A DNA stretch of 61,855 bases from Candidatus Caccoplasma merdavium (GCA_018715595.1 DVLI01000013.1:1-61855), one strand, 5' to 3'; shown: positions 1 through 10,121, counted from the first letter of the stretch. The notes: a model not told the origin generated them from the letters alone. Numbers and translations are program-made.

Positions 1-3000
1 GTGTCTTCGCCGTTGATGAACCCGCTGAACGAGAGTTCAAACTCGGGATTCTCCTCGCCCTCGATGCGCACGGCGTTGGCCACGCTCACGCTCAGGGGCG
101 CTTTGCCGATGGTGAAGTCGAGGGCTTCCGACTCGCCGGCCGAGAAGAAGGCGCTTTCCTCCTGATAGGCTTTCAGCGAGGTCGTTCCGCTCTTGACGAT
201 GACAATCTTGCCGTTTTCAAGTCGGGCGATGGTGGTGTCGGCGATTTCGAAGCGCACGGGGCTTTCGGTGTTGTTCGACGAGAAAGAGGGGGTGAAAGGC
301 GTGTCTCCATATCGCTTGTCGGTGATTTCACCGAGCGTGATGCGGGTCTTGCCCTTGACGAGCAGCGTACCGCCGATGTATTGGTTGAACGCATAATTCT
401 CATCTTCGCCGCCACTGATGACGATGTCGTAATAACCGCCGGACGAGAGGGCGTCGGCCTCGCAGGAGGCGGTGGGCAGGACGTCGAGGCAGGAGGCGTT
501 ATCTCCGTTGAGGAAGCCGCGGTAGGAGAGGACAAATGCGGGATTCTCCTCGCCCTCGATGCGCATCGTGTCGCCGGCAATCACTTGCAGCGGGGCTTTC
601 TCTACGGTGAGGGTGATTTCTTTCGATTCACCCTCGGTGTAGTTGGGGCTGCTCTTTTGTACGGCTTTCAAGGTGGTTGTTCCGCTTTTGAGGATATGGA
701 ACGCACCCTCCTTGTATTCCACAACGTCCGGGGTACCGAAGACAAATTCCACTTCGGTCTCGTTGTTGTTGGTGGTGACGGTGGGGGCAAACGGGGCGTC
801 GCCGTAGCGTTTGGTGTCGATGCTCATGAGTGAAATCATGGTCTTCGACAAGGTGGCCGACCGCACGGTATATGTTCCTTCGGTGTAATTGAAATCATAG
901 CAATCGTCCTCGCCGCCGCTGATGATGAGCGGATAGAAGCCAATGGGCGAGGAGACCGTCACTTCGCACGTCACGGTGGGCATCAAGTCGATGACCGAAC
1001 GTTCTTCCCCGTTGACAAATCCGGTGATGTAGAGTTCGAAGTCGGTGACCGGCGTTTGTCCCACGATGCTCGATTCGTTGCGGCAACTTACTTCGAGGGT
1101 CGCTTTCCCGATGGTCAGTTCACCGTCGAGGGTCTCTATTGCATATCGCTCGTCGGTTATTTCGGTGAGTGTGATGGGGTAGTTGCCCGGTATGGAGGTG
1201 GAAGTTGCCTCGCAAGCAATTTCGGGAACCTCGATGTCGTCTTTGTTGTCGCCATTGACAAAGCCTTCATACACGAGGGTGAGGGTCGGGTTGGCCTCGC
1301 CATACTTGCGGCTCTTGTTTTCGGCCTGTATGGTAAGGGGGGCTTTGTTCACCACCAGTTCGGTTGTCGTCGTTGCCTCGCCGAAGTTGGTCGATGCGGC
1401 CTGGTGGGCGGAGATGGTAGTCTTGCCGGCTTTGAGTATCGTCACCGTGCCGTCGCTGATGGTGGCGATGCTTTCATCTTCGATGGAGAAGGTGATGGGG
1501 GTCTCGGTGTTGGGTGACGAGATTTTCAGGGCAAAGGGGGCGTCGCCGTAGGTTTTCTCGCCGATGGCGGTGAAGGTGAGTTCACCCGACGAGGCGGTGA
1601 CGGTGAGTGCACCTTTCACATACACAAACCGGTAGTTCTCGTCTTCGCCGCCGCTGACGATGATGTCATAGCGTCCGGCCTGAGACGTGGAGGTCGCCTC
1701 GCACGAGGCCGACGGTTGCATGGTGAGTACCGACTCGTCCTCGCCGTTGACGAAACCGCTGTATGTGAAGGTGAGTGTGGGGTTCTCCTCGCCATAAGAA
1801 CGCGTTTGGTCGTCGGCCGTGACCGTCAGCGGCGCTTTCTCCACGATAAGGGTGCCCGGGGTGTATTCGAGGGTGTAGTTGCTGCCTTCGCCGCCGCTCA
1901 CCGTGATGTCATAGCTTCCGGCCGGCGATTGGGGGGTTGCTTCGCACGAGAGGGTGGGGAGGCTGGTAAGCACGGCTTCGTCTTCGCCGTTGGCAAATCC
2001 GCTGTATGAGAGGGTCAGCGTCGGGTTCTCGGCTCCGTAGGTGCGCGAGAGGTCGTCGGCCGTAACGTCAAGAATGGCTTTCTCCACGGTGAGGGTGGCG
2101 TTGGCAAAGGCGTAGGTGTAGTTCACGTCGTCGTCACCGCCGGCAACGATGTCGTAGGTGCCCACCGGCGAAGCGGGGTTGGCTTCGGTCGTTGCTGTGG
2201 GCGGGAGCACGAGGTCGCTCTCGGAGTCGCCGTTGACAAAGCCCTCATAGGAGAAGGAGAAGGTCGGGTTTGCCTCGCCGTAGGCTCGCGATGCGTCGTT
2301 GGCCGAGGCTTTCAGTGGGGCTTTGTTTACCACCAGCAGCGCCGTGGCCGAGGCTTCGCCGTAGTTGGTCGAAGCATCTTGATGGGCGGTGATGGTGGTC
2401 GAGCCGGCTTTGAGTATCGTTACCGTGTTGCCGCTGATGCTGGCGATGGTCGGGTCTTCGATGGTGAAGGTGATGGGCGTCTCGGTGTTGGGCGACGATA
2501 CTTGCAGGTCAAATGCCGCATCGCCGTAGGTCTTCTCGCCGATGGCGGTGAAGGTGAGCTCACCCGACGAGGCCAGGACCGAAAGGGTGCCGTTGACATA
2601 TCTCAGGGTGTAGTTCTCGGCCGCACCTCCGCTCACGACAATGTCGTAGGAGCCGGCCGGCGACTCGGCGGTGGCTTCGCAGGTCACCGTGGGGAGGCTG
2701 GTGAGCACCGATTCATTCTCGCCGTTGACAAAACCGCTGTATGAGAAGGTCAGTGCCGGGTTCTCCTCGCCGTAGGAGCGCGAGGCGTTGTCGGCCGTTA
2801 CCGTGAGGAGGGCTTTGTTCACCACCAGTTCGGTCGTGGCCGAAGCCTCTTCGTAGTTGCCCGAGGCTGCCTGGTGGGCGGTGATGGTGGTTGAGCCGGC
2901 TTTGAGTATCGTTACCGTACTGCCGTTGATGCTGGCAATGGCCGGGTTTTCGATAGAGTAGGTGATGGCGGTCTCTTTGTTGGGGCTGGTGGCCTGCAAT

Positions 3001-5003
3001 TCAAAGGGGGCATTGCCGTAGGTCTTCTCGCCGATGGGGGTTATCGCGATTTGTGCCGCCGAGGACGAGACGGTGAGCGTTCCTTTGACATAGGTAAACG
3101 CGTAGTTGGTGCTCACGCCCCCTCCCACGGTGATGTCGTAAGTCCCCACGGGTGATGAGGTCGTCGCGTTGCAGAAGGCGTTGGGTTTTATCGAGAGGTC
3201 GTCTTCGGTGTCGCCGTTGACAAAGCCCGAATAGCTAAGGGTGAAGGTCGGGTTTTTCTCGCCGAAGGCCCGGGTGGCGTCATTGGCCGTGACCGTCAGC
3301 GGCGCCTTGTTTACCACCAGTGTCGTGGTGGCCGACGTGGCATTGAAGTTGCCCGAGGCCGCCTGGCTGGCGGTGATGGTGGTCGAGCCCGCTTTGAGTA
3401 TTGTGACCCGTCCGTTGCTTACGGAGGCCACTGTCGGGTCGGCCACCGTGTAGGTGATGGCGGTGGCGGTGTTGGTGCTGGTGGCCTGTATGTTGAAGGC
3501 GGCATCGCCGTAGGTCTTCTCACCGATGGGGGTAATCGTTATTTGGGCGGCGGCCGAGGTGACCGTGAGGGTACCTTTCTTATAGATAAAGGTGTAGTTG
3601 TCGCTCTTTCCGCCGCTCACGGTGATGTCGTAGGTGCCCACGGGCGAAGTCGCCGTGGCCGGGCAGGTGGCGGTGGGGCGGGTGGTGAGGCTGGCCTCGG
3701 TGTCGTTGTTGACGAAGCCCGAATAGCTGAGGGTGAAGGTCGGGTTGCCGGCTCCGAAGGCGCGGGTGGCGTCATTGGCCGTGACGGTGAGATGAGCCTT
3801 GTTGACGGTGATTTTTACGGTCTTGCTGGCTGCCGTGTAGTTTTTCGAAGCCTTTTGCGAAATGGTGAGTGTGGTCGAACCGGCTTTGAGGGGAACGACC
3901 TTGCCGTTTTCCACGCGGGCTATCGTGGGGTCGGCCACGGCATATTCGAGGGCGCTTTGGTTGTTGTTGGTCGTTACCGACAGGGCCTTTTCGGTGCCGT
4001 AGGTGGTGATGACGTCCGATGCCGTGATGGTGGTGTTCACCGTGTAATTGATGACGTAGGTGTGTATGTTCGAGGGGTTCGACGAGTAGTCGTTGCCTTT
4101 CACGGTGACGGTGGTCGACCCGTCGGAGGTGCTCTGGGTTACGCTGGCACCTATGCCGTCGGCGGTGGCGGTGACGGCGGGGAGCGAGCTGAGCGAGCTT
4201 ACCGTGTAGGCGTATTCATAGGTGTTTTTGTCGAAGCCGCTGAGGTCGCTGCCGCCCACCTTCAACGAGGCGAGCCGGGAGTTGTAGACAAACTCGACGT
4301 CATCGATATATACAAGATCATTGGTTGTCCCTTCACCTGCATTTTTATTGGTGGAGAAGGAGATGAGGATATAGGCCGGCGTCACGCTGCTGTTGAGGAC
4401 ATTGAAGGGAATGTTCAACTGCTGCCAGCCGTTGCCCGAGGCGGCTTGGTAATTGAGGGTGGCCTGGGCATATTTTATGCTGGTGTAGTCTGTGTTTTCG
4501 GGGTCCTGGTAATTGGCGTTTCCGTGAATCACCGTGTTTACGCGGGCATAGTCGCCGGCATTCCCGGGCACATATTTTACCCACACCGTCATGGCATCGG
4601 GTTTCCCGGTGAACGGTTGGTTGTAACCCGTATTGGAGGGATAGGATTTGTTGTGGTTGGCTGTACTTGACGGTGTGGCTGATCCTGCTACTATTTGGCC
4701 CGTTGTCAGGTTGCCATTGGCTTTTGCACCCATCGCCGATCTAGAATTAATACGAGCAGAATATGAACCCGAACTACCGGGTCGAGTATCTGTTTCTTTG
4801 GATAATTGATCGGCTGTTTTAGCGATTGAATATATTCCCGAAGCACTTGCTGAATTAAAAGAGTGAAAACCAACAGGCTCTTCGCCTTTTTCTGCCGAAA
4901 CCCAGTTTTCAAAACCGGGGTTGGGCAACTGGTATTGGCCGTATGCGATGAAAGGAAGGGCAAATAACGTGAGCAACAGAATGCCAAGTCTCAATTTTCT
5001 CAT
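1..5003 (-). CDS. Giant secreted PCMD/MBG-repeat surface protein (C-terminus cut by window edge)
   Basis: One reading frame stays open on the minus strand from ATG 5001-5003 to the left edge, so at least 1667 residues with the C-terminus missing. Residues 1 to about 22 are a signal peptide (LGILLLTLFALPFIAYG). Residues about 23-240, starting QYQLPNPGFENW, resemble the PCMD (putative carbohydrate metabolism) lectin-like domain. After one cadherin-like/YDG-type segment the rest is about ten MBG repeats with motifs such as NPTFTLSYSGFVNGD and SPVGTYDITV. They alternate with about seven Ig-like repeats (YGD..F, AGSTTITASQ). Bacteroidota proteins with this build are exported and usually end in a T9SS or gliding-type sorting tag, which would lie outside the window. 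A surface adhesin or glycan-binding role is inference. Repeat units are strongly similar at DNA level, so length variation by recombination is plausible. Confidence 0.85.
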   Translation of the reverse strand, partial: MRKLRLGILLLTLFALPFIAYGQYQLPNPGFENWVSAEKGEEPVGFHSFNSASASGIYSIAKTADQLSKETDTRPGSSGSYSARINSRSAMGAKANGNLTTGQIVAGSATPSSTANHNKSYPSNTGYNQPFTGKPDAMTVWVKYVPGNAGDYARVNTVIHGNANYQDPENTDYTSIKYAQATLNYQAASGNGWQQLNIPFNVLNSSVTPAYILISFSTNKNAGEGTTNDLVYIDDVEFVYNSRLASLKVGGSDLSGFDKNTYEYAYTVSSLSSLPAVTATADGIGASVTQSTSDGSTTVTVKGNDYSSNPSNIHTYVINYTVNTTITASDVITTYGTEKALSVTTNNNQSALEYAVADPTIARVENGKVVPLKAGSTTLTISQKASKNYTAASKTVKITVNKAHLTVTANDATRAFGAGNPTFTLSYSGFVNNDTEASLTTRPTATCPATATSPVGTYDITVSGGKSDNYTFIYKKGTLTVTSAAAQITITPIGEKTYGDAAFNIQATSTNTATAITYTVADPTVASVSNGRVTILKAGSTTITASQAASGNFNATSATTTLVVNKAPLTVTANDATRAFGEKNPTFTLSYSGFVNGDTEDDLSIKPNAFCNATTSSPVGTYDITVGGGVSTNYAFTYVKGTLTVSSSAAQIAITPIGEKTYGNAPFELQATSPNKETAITYSIENPAIASINGSTVTILKAGSTTITAHQAASGNYEEASATTELVVNKALLTVTADNASRSYGEENPALTFSYSGFVNGENESVLTSLPTVTCEATAESPAGSYDIVVSGGAAENYTLRYVNGTLSVLASSGELTFTAIGEKTYGDAAFDLQVSSPNTETPITFTIEDPTIASISGNTVTILKAGSTTITAHQDASTNYGEASATALLVVNKAPLKASANDASRAYGEANPTFSFSYEGFVNGDSESDLVLPPTATTEANPASPVGTYDIVAGGDDDVNYTYAFANATLTVEKAILDVTADDLSRTYGAENPTLTLSYSGFANGEDEAVLTSLPTLSCEATPQSPAGSYDITVSGGEGSNYTLEYTPGTLIVEKAPLTVTADDQTRSYGEENPTLTFTYSGFVNGEDESVLTMQPSASCEATSTSQAGRYDIIVSGGEDENYRFVYVKGALTVTASSGELTFTAIGEKTYGDAPFALKISSPNTETPITFSIEDESIATISDGTVTILKAGKTTISAHQAASTNFGEATTTTELVVNKAPLTIQAENKSRKYGEANPTLTLVYEGFVNGDNKDDIEVPEIACEATSTSIPGNYPITLTEITDERYAIETLDGELTIGKATLEVSCRNESSIVGQTPVTDFELYITGFVNGEERSVIDLMPTVTCEVTVSSPIGFYPLIISGGEDDCYDFNYTEGTYTVRSATLSKTMISLMSIDTKRYGDAPFAPTVTTNNNETEVEFVFGTPDVVEYKEGAFHILKSGTTTLKAVQKSSPNYTEGESKEITLTVEKAPLQVIAGDTMRIEGEENPAFVLSYRGFLNGDNASCLDVLPTASCEADALSSGGYYDIVISGGEDENYAFNQYIGGTLLVKGKTRITLGEITDKRYGDTPFTPSFSSNNTESPVRFEIADTTIARLENGKIVIVKSGTTSLKAYQEESAFFSAGESEALDFTIGKAPLSVSVANAVRIEGEENPEFELSFSGFINGED

Positions 5004-5027
5004 AATACTATTTTAGAAAAAACGCTG

Positions 5028-5035
5028 CAAAGATA
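5028..5035 (-). promoter_or_regulatory. -7 box (TATCTTTG) of the MBG-repeat gene
   Basis: Minus-strand TAnnTTTG match 25 bases upstream of the ATG at 5003, the expected distance for a short 5' UTR. No convincing -33 TTTG is visible. Confidence 0.5.
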
Positions 5036-5259
5036 GTGTAAGATTTCTTATCATTATTTCATTTCTCTTTAATATTAAGTATTTATAACTTTATAAAACT
5101 CGAAAGGTGTATAAAGTTTTCTCCCATGTTTCATGTTTGAAGGGGTAGGGGCGTAGGTCTTCTCTCTCAGAGGAAAAGGCTCATGGCCGGACGGAAATTC
5201 TCCTGACGCTCACTGTTTATCGAAAAACGAACATAAAAAGAAGAAATTGCTATCTTGAC
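5036..5259. other. AT-rich divergent intergenic region
   Basis: The stretch between the MBG gene and the AAA ATPase holds the two divergent promoters at its ends. I see no convincing gene, RNA or repeat in the middle. Confidence 0.5.
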
Positions 5260-5291
5260 TTTGCAAAAAAAAAGAAAATAGTTTATCTTTG
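5260..5291 (+). promoter_or_regulatory. Bacteroidota promoter of the AAA ATPase gene
   Basis: TTTG at 5260-5263 and TATCTTTG at 5284-5291 are separated by 20 bases, matching the -33/-7 architecture of the phylum. The ATG follows at 5314. Confidence 0.7.
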
Positions 5292-5313
5292 TCCCGAAAT
5301 ATAGCCGAGAAAG

Positions 5314-6495
5314 ATGGAGACATTTTTTAAGACACACAAATATCTGGTCGAGCATGTAAACTCTCCCGTGAAGAGGGGGCTTATGCAGGAAATCGACTGG
5401 TCGCACCGTCTCATCGGTATCAAAGGAAGCCGGGGCGTGGGCAAGACGACGTTTCTCCTGCAATATGCCAAGGAGAAGTTTGGCGCCGACGACCGCACCT
5501 GTCTCTACATCAACCTCAACAACCTCTATTTTGCCGACAAGAAACTGGTCGACTTTGTCGATGAGTTCTACCGCCTCGGCGGCCGTTGCCTGCTCATCGA
5601 CCAGGTGTTCAAGTATCCCTTCTGGGCCGAAGAGCTGGCACATTGCTACTATGCCTACCCCGATCTCCATGTTATTTTCTCGGGTTCGTCGGTCATGCGG
5701 CTCAAAGAAGAAGACTCGCCCATACACGAAATCGTCGACTCGTACAACCTGCGCGGGTATTCTTTCAGAGAATTTCTCAACCTCATGGCCGGCACCGATT
5801 TCCCGGCCGTGAAACTCGACGACATCTTGCGCGACCACACGGCGATGGCCCGCGAGGTGGTTTCGCGCATACACCCCCTGAGCTACTTCAAGGAATACCT
5901 GCACCACGGCTTTTATCCGTTCTTCATCGAGCAGCACAACTTCACCGAGACCTTGGTGAAGACGATGAACATGATGATGGAGGTCGACATACTCTTCATC
6001 AAGCAAATCGAGCTCACCTATCTGCCCAAGATACGGCGGCTGCTCTACCTGCTGGCCACCTCGTCGCCCTGCTCGCCCAACGTGAGCCAGTTGAGCAAGG
6101 AGATACAGACCTCGCGCGCCACGGTGGTCAACTACATCAAGTATCTCAAAGACGCCCGCCTCATCAACATGCTCTACCCCGTCGACGAGGAGTTCCCCCG
6201 CAAGCCGGCCCGGGTGTACCTGCACAACACCAACCTGATGTACCCCATCTGCCCCGACCATGTCGACCCCCAGGCGGTGCGCGAGACCTTCTTCTATAAC
6301 ATTTTGCACAAGGACAACCGCCTCAACGAAGGAATACGCAACACCCATTTCCTGGTAAACCGCCGCTACAACTTCAAAATCGAAGGCGAGATTTTGCGGG
6401 GCCGCAACAACCCCGACTACTACTACGCCATGGATAACAACGAAATAGGGAAAGAAAATAAGATTCCTTTATGGTTATTCGGTTTTTTATATTAA
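5314..6495 (+). CDS. AAA ATPase with C-terminal DUF4143-type region
   Basis: A 393-residue protein of the AAA_14/DUF4143 type that is common in gut Bacteroidota as single genes of unknown role. Walker A GSRGVGKT lies at about residues 38-45. The Walker B strand reads LLIDQ at 93-97, so the usual catalytic glutamate is glutamine, followed by VFKYPFW. The sensor-like segment IFSGSS is at 121-126. A helix-turn-helix-like stretch (NVSQLSKEIQTSRATVVNYI) lies near residue 255-275, and the C-terminus (NKIPLWLFGFLY) is typical of the family, so the gene is complete. Acts presumably in the cytoplasm. It stands alone between its own promoter and nifJ. Some relatives sit in toxin/antitoxin or defence settings, but nothing adjacent supports that here. 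Confidence 0.8.
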   Translation: METFFKTHKYLVEHVNSPVKRGLMQEIDWSHRLIGIKGSRGVGKTTFLLQYAKEKFGADDRTCLYINLNNLYFADKKLVDFVDEFYRLGGRCLLIDQVFKYPFWAEELAHCYYAYPDLHVIFSGSSVMRLKEEDSPIHEIVDSYNLRGYSFREFLNLMAGTDFPAVKLDDILRDHTAMAREVVSRIHPLSYFKEYLHHGFYPFFIEQHNFTETLVKTMNMMMEVDILFIKQIELTYLPKIRRLLYLLATSSPCSPNVSQLSKEIQTSRATVVNYIKYLKDARLINMLYPVDEEFPRKPARVYLHNTNLMYPICPDHVDPQAVRETFFYNILHKDNRLNEGIRNTHFLVNRRYNFKIEGEILRGRNNPDYYYAMDNNEIGKENKIPLWLFGFLY

Positions 6496-6500
6496 CTTTG
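6468..6500 (+). promoter_or_regulatory. nifJ promoter overlapping the upstream stop codon
   Basis: TAACTTTG at 6493-6500 is a TAnnTTTG match whose first bases form the TAA stop codon of the preceding gene. A weak TTTA at 6468-6471 sits 21 bases upstream. The nifJ ATG is at 6547. Confidence 0.55.
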
Positions 6501-6546
6501 CTATTCATCAAAAAAATATAACCTTAATCCTCAAATATTAATTTGT

Positions 6547-9500
6547 ATGAGCAAACAAAAGAAATTCATTACCTGTGATGGTAATCAGGCTGCTGCGCAT
6601 ATCTCCTATATGTTCAGTGAAGTAGCCGCCATTTACCCCATCACTCCGTCCTCGACCATGGCCGAGTATGTAGATGAATGGGCTGCCGCCGGAAGAAAAA
6701 ACATCTTCGGTGAGACTGTTCTTGTGCAAGAGATGCAGTCAGAGGCCGGAGCTGCCGGTGCCGTACACGGATCGTTGCAAGCCGGTGCTTTGACAACCAC
6801 CTACACCGCTTCGCAAGGTCTGTTGCTGATGATTCCCAATATGTACAAGATTGCCGGAGAATTCCTTCCCTGTGTATTCCATGTATCGGCTCGTACATTG
6901 GCATCGCACGCCCTCTGTATTTTCGGTGACCACCAAGACGTGATGTCGACCCGCCAGACCGGTTTCGCCATGCTCGCCGAAGGTTCGGTACAAGAAGTGA
7001 TGGACCTGGCCGGTGTTGCCCACCTCTCCACCATCAAATCGCGTGTGCCGTTTGTCAACTTCTTCGACGGCTTCCGTACCTCGCACGAGATACAGAAAAT
7101 CGAGATGCTCGAAAACGAAGACCTCGCTCCGCTCATCGACCAGAAAGCCCTGAAAGAGTTCCGCGACCGTTCGCTCAACCCCGAGCACCCCGTGGCACGC
7201 GGTATGGCCGAGAACCCCGATACCTTCTTTGCTCACCGTGAATCGTGCAACAACTTCTATGACGCCGTTCCCGCCATCGTAGAAGAATACATGAACGAAA
7301 TCTCGAAAATCACCGGTCGCAAATACGGCTTGTTCGACTACTACGGAGCCCCCGATGCCGAGAACATCATCATCGCCATGGGTTCGGTTACCGAAGCCAT
7401 TCGCGAGACCATCGACCACCTCGCTGCCAAAGGCGAGAAAGTGGGTTTGGTTGCCGTGCACCTCTATCGCCCGTTCTCGACCAAACACCTCATGGCCGCT
7501 ATCCCTGCCAGCGTAAAACGCATCGCCGTCCTCGACCGCACCAAAGAACCCGGTGCCAACGGTGAGCCCCTCTACCTCGACGTGAAAGAGGCTTTCTACG
7601 GAAAAGAAAATGCCCCGCTTATCATCGGTGGCCGCTACGGTCTCGGTTCGAACGACACCACGCCGTCGCAAATCCTTGCCGTGTATGAAAACCTCGCTTT
7701 GCCCGAGCCCAAAAACCACTTCACCCTCGGTATCATCGACGATGTAACCTTCACCTCACTGCCCGTGGGCGAAGAAGTCGCCATGGGTGGCGAAGGCATG
7801 TTCGAAGCCAAATTCTACGGCCTCGGTGCCGACGGTACCGTAGGTGCCAACAAGAACTCGGTGAAAATCATCGGTGACAACACCGACAAACACTGCCAGG
7901 CTTACTTCTCCTATGACTCGAAGAAATCGGGCGGTTTCACCTGCTCGCACCTGCGCTTCGGTGACAGCCCCATTCGTTCGACCTACCTCGTAAATACGCC
8001 TAACTTCGTTGCTTGCCACGTTCAAGCCTACCTGCGTATGTACGACGTGACCCGCGGTCTCCGTCAGAACGGTACCTTCCTGCTCAACACCATTTGGAGC
8101 GAAGAGGAACTGGAAAAACACCTGCCCAACAACGTAAAACGTTATTTCGCACAAAAGAACATCACCGTTTACTACATCAACGCTACCCAGATTGCCCAGG
8201 AAATCGGCCTCGGTAACCGCACCAACACCATTCTGCAATCGGCCTTCTTCCGCATTACCGGCGTTATCCCCGTTGACCTCGCCATCGAGCAGATGAAGAA
8301 ATTCATCGTGAAATCTTACGGCAAGAAGGGTGAAGACGTGGTGAACAAGAACTACGCCGCCGTTGACCGTGGTGGTGAATACAAACAACTCACCGTGAAA
8401 CCCGAATGGGCCAACCTGCCCGACGATGAAGTGGTTGCCAACAACGACCCCGCCTTCATCAACGAAGTGGTACGTCCCATCAACGCCCAGAACGGCGACC
8501 TGCTGAAAGTTTCGGCTTTCAAAGGCATCGAAGACGGTACTTGGCCCCAAGGAACCGCCAAATATGAAAAACGCGGTGTGGCTGCTTTCGTTCCCGAATG
8601 GACGGCCGAGAACTGTATCCAATGTAACAAGTGTGCCTATGTTTGTCCTCACGCTGCTATCCGTCCCTTCGTACTCGACGCTACCGAGCAAGCCGGCGCA
8701 CCTTTCAAATCGATCAAGGCCGTAGGCAAGATGTTCGACGGCATGACGTTCAGAATGCAAGTCGACGTGCTCGACTGCCTCGGTTGCGGCAACTGCGTCG
8801 ATGTATGCCCCGGCAACAAGCAAGGCAAGGCTTTGGCCATGAAACCGCTCGAAAGCCAACTCGCCGAAGCTCCCAACTGGGAATATTGCGTAAACAACGT
8901 GAAGAGTAAACAAGCTCTCGTCGACATCAAATCGAACGTGAAGAACTCGCAATTCGCCACTCCGTTGTTTGAATTCTCCGGCGCTTGCTCGGGTTGCGGT
9001 GAAACTCCCTATGTGAAACTCATCTCCCAACTCTTCGGCGACCGCGAAATGGTATCCAACGCTACCGGTTGCTCGTCGATTTACTCGGGTTCGATTCCTT
9101 CGACTCCCTACACCACCAACGAAAAAGGTCACGGACCTGCTTGGGCTAACTCGCTCTTCGAAGACTTCTGCGAATTTGGCATGGGTATGGCTCTCGCCGT
9201 TGAGAAAATGCGCGACCGCATCGAAATCCTCATGAACAAGGCCATCGCCGACGAGGCTTGCCCCGAAGAAAGCAAGGCCCTCTTCAAAGAATGGATCGAA
9301 AACCGCGAGAACACCGAAAAGACCGTTGAACTCGCTGCCAAGATTCTTCCCATCGTTGAAGCCAATGCCGACAAGTGCGACGTTTGCAAGGGTATTGCCG
9401 ACCTCGGTAAGTTCCTCGTTAAGAAATCGCAATGGATCATCGGTGGTGACGGTGCATCGTACGACATCGGATTCGGTGGCCTCGACCACGTTCTCGCTTC

Positions 9501-10095
9501 GGGCAAGAATGTAAACATTCTCGTTCTCGATACCGAGGTTTACTCCAACACCGGTGGTCAGGCTTCGAAAGCCACCCCGCTCGGCGCCATCGCCAAATTT
9601 GCCGCTGCCGGTAAACGCGTTCGCAAGAAAGACCTCGGTCTCATCGCTTCGACCTACGGTTATGTTTACTGCGCACAAATCGCCATGGGCGCCGATCAGG
9701 CTCAAACCCTCAAAGCCATTCGTGAGGCCGAGGCTTACAACGGACCGTCGATTATCATCGCTTACGCTCCCTGTATCAACCACGGTTTGAAGAAAGGTAT
9801 GGGCAAATCGCAAGCCGAAGAAGCTGCTGCCGTTGAATGCGGATACTGGCACTTGTGGCGTTACAACCCCGAGTTGGAAGCCGAAGGCAAGAATCCTTTC
9901 ACCCTCGACAGCAAAGAGCCGCAATGGGATAAGTTCGAAGACTTCCTCAAAGGTGAGGTTCGTTACGCATCGGTAATGAAACAATATCCCGCCGAAGCCG
10001 AACAACTCTTCGCCGCTGCCAAGGAAAACGCTATGTGGCGCTACAACAACTACAAGCGTTTGGCCAAACAACAATGGGGTACCGATGCCGAATAA
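6547..10095 (+). CDS. nifJ: Pyruvate:ferredoxin (flavodoxin) oxidoreductase
   Basis: A 1182-residue homodimer-type PFOR, full length for the family. It oxidises pyruvate with CoA to acetyl-CoA and CO2 and reduces ferredoxin, a central step of anaerobic sugar metabolism in the cytoplasm. In order: an N-terminal pyrimidine-binding (transketolase-like) domain beginning KKFITCDGNQAAAH; the CoA-binding and gamma domains; two [4Fe-4S] motifs, CIQCNKCAYVCP near residue 690 and CLGCGNCVDVCP near 743; then the TPP domain with CSGCGETP near 813 and the GDGASYDIGFGG metal/TPP loop. The ATG at 6547 follows an AT-rich leader. It is monocistronic: promoter at the upstream stop codon and a strong hairpin after it. 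A 791-codon open frame lies antisense and is a codon-bias shadow. Confidence 0.98.
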   Translation: MSKQKKFITCDGNQAAAHISYMFSEVAAIYPITPSSTMAEYVDEWAAAGRKNIFGETVLVQEMQSEAGAAGAVHGSLQAGALTTTYTASQGLLLMIPNMYKIAGEFLPCVFHVSARTLASHALCIFGDHQDVMSTRQTGFAMLAEGSVQEVMDLAGVAHLSTIKSRVPFVNFFDGFRTSHEIQKIEMLENEDLAPLIDQKALKEFRDRSLNPEHPVARGMAENPDTFFAHRESCNNFYDAVPAIVEEYMNEISKITGRKYGLFDYYGAPDAENIIIAMGSVTEAIRETIDHLAAKGEKVGLVAVHLYRPFSTKHLMAAIPASVKRIAVLDRTKEPGANGEPLYLDVKEAFYGKENAPLIIGGRYGLGSNDTTPSQILAVYENLALPEPKNHFTLGIIDDVTFTSLPVGEEVAMGGEGMFEAKFYGLGADGTVGANKNSVKIIGDNTDKHCQAYFSYDSKKSGGFTCSHLRFGDSPIRSTYLVNTPNFVACHVQAYLRMYDVTRGLRQNGTFLLNTIWSEEELEKHLPNNVKRYFAQKNITVYYINATQIAQEIGLGNRTNTILQSAFFRITGVIPVDLAIEQMKKFIVKSYGKKGEDVVNKNYAAVDRGGEYKQLTVKPEWANLPDDEVVANNDPAFINEVVRPINAQNGDLLKVSAFKGIEDGTWPQGTAKYEKRGVAAFVPEWTAENCIQCNKCAYVCPHAAIRPFVLDATEQAGAPFKSIKAVGKMFDGMTFRMQVDVLDCLGCGNCVDVCPGNKQGKALAMKPLESQLAEAPNWEYCVNNVKSKQALVDIKSNVKNSQFATPLFEFSGACSGCGETPYVKLISQLFGDREMVSNATGCSSIYSGSIPSTPYTTNEKGHGPAWANSLFEDFCEFGMGMALAVEKMRDRIEILMNKAIADEACPEESKALFKEWIENRENTEKTVELAAKILPIVEANADKCDVCKGIADLGKFLVKKSQWIIGGDGASYDIGFGGLDHVLASGKNVNILVLDTEVYSNTGGQASKATPLGAIAKFAAAGKRVRKKDLGLIASTYGYVYCAQIAMGADQAQTLKAIREAEAYNGPSIIIAYAPCINHGLKKGMGKSQAEEAAAVECGYWHLWRYNPELEAEGKNPFTLDSKEPQWDKFEDFLKGEVRYASVMKQYPAEAEQLFAAAKENAMWRYNNYKRLAKQQWGTDAE

Positions 10096-10121
10096 TCCCG
10101 GATAAGGAATCCTGATATGAC

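Noticed and set aside
3543..4670. A 375-codon plus-strand open frame inside the MBG gene
   Set aside because: It is Gly/Val-rich low complexity produced by the reverse complement of the MBG repeats; the minus frame has a signal peptide and domain pattern.
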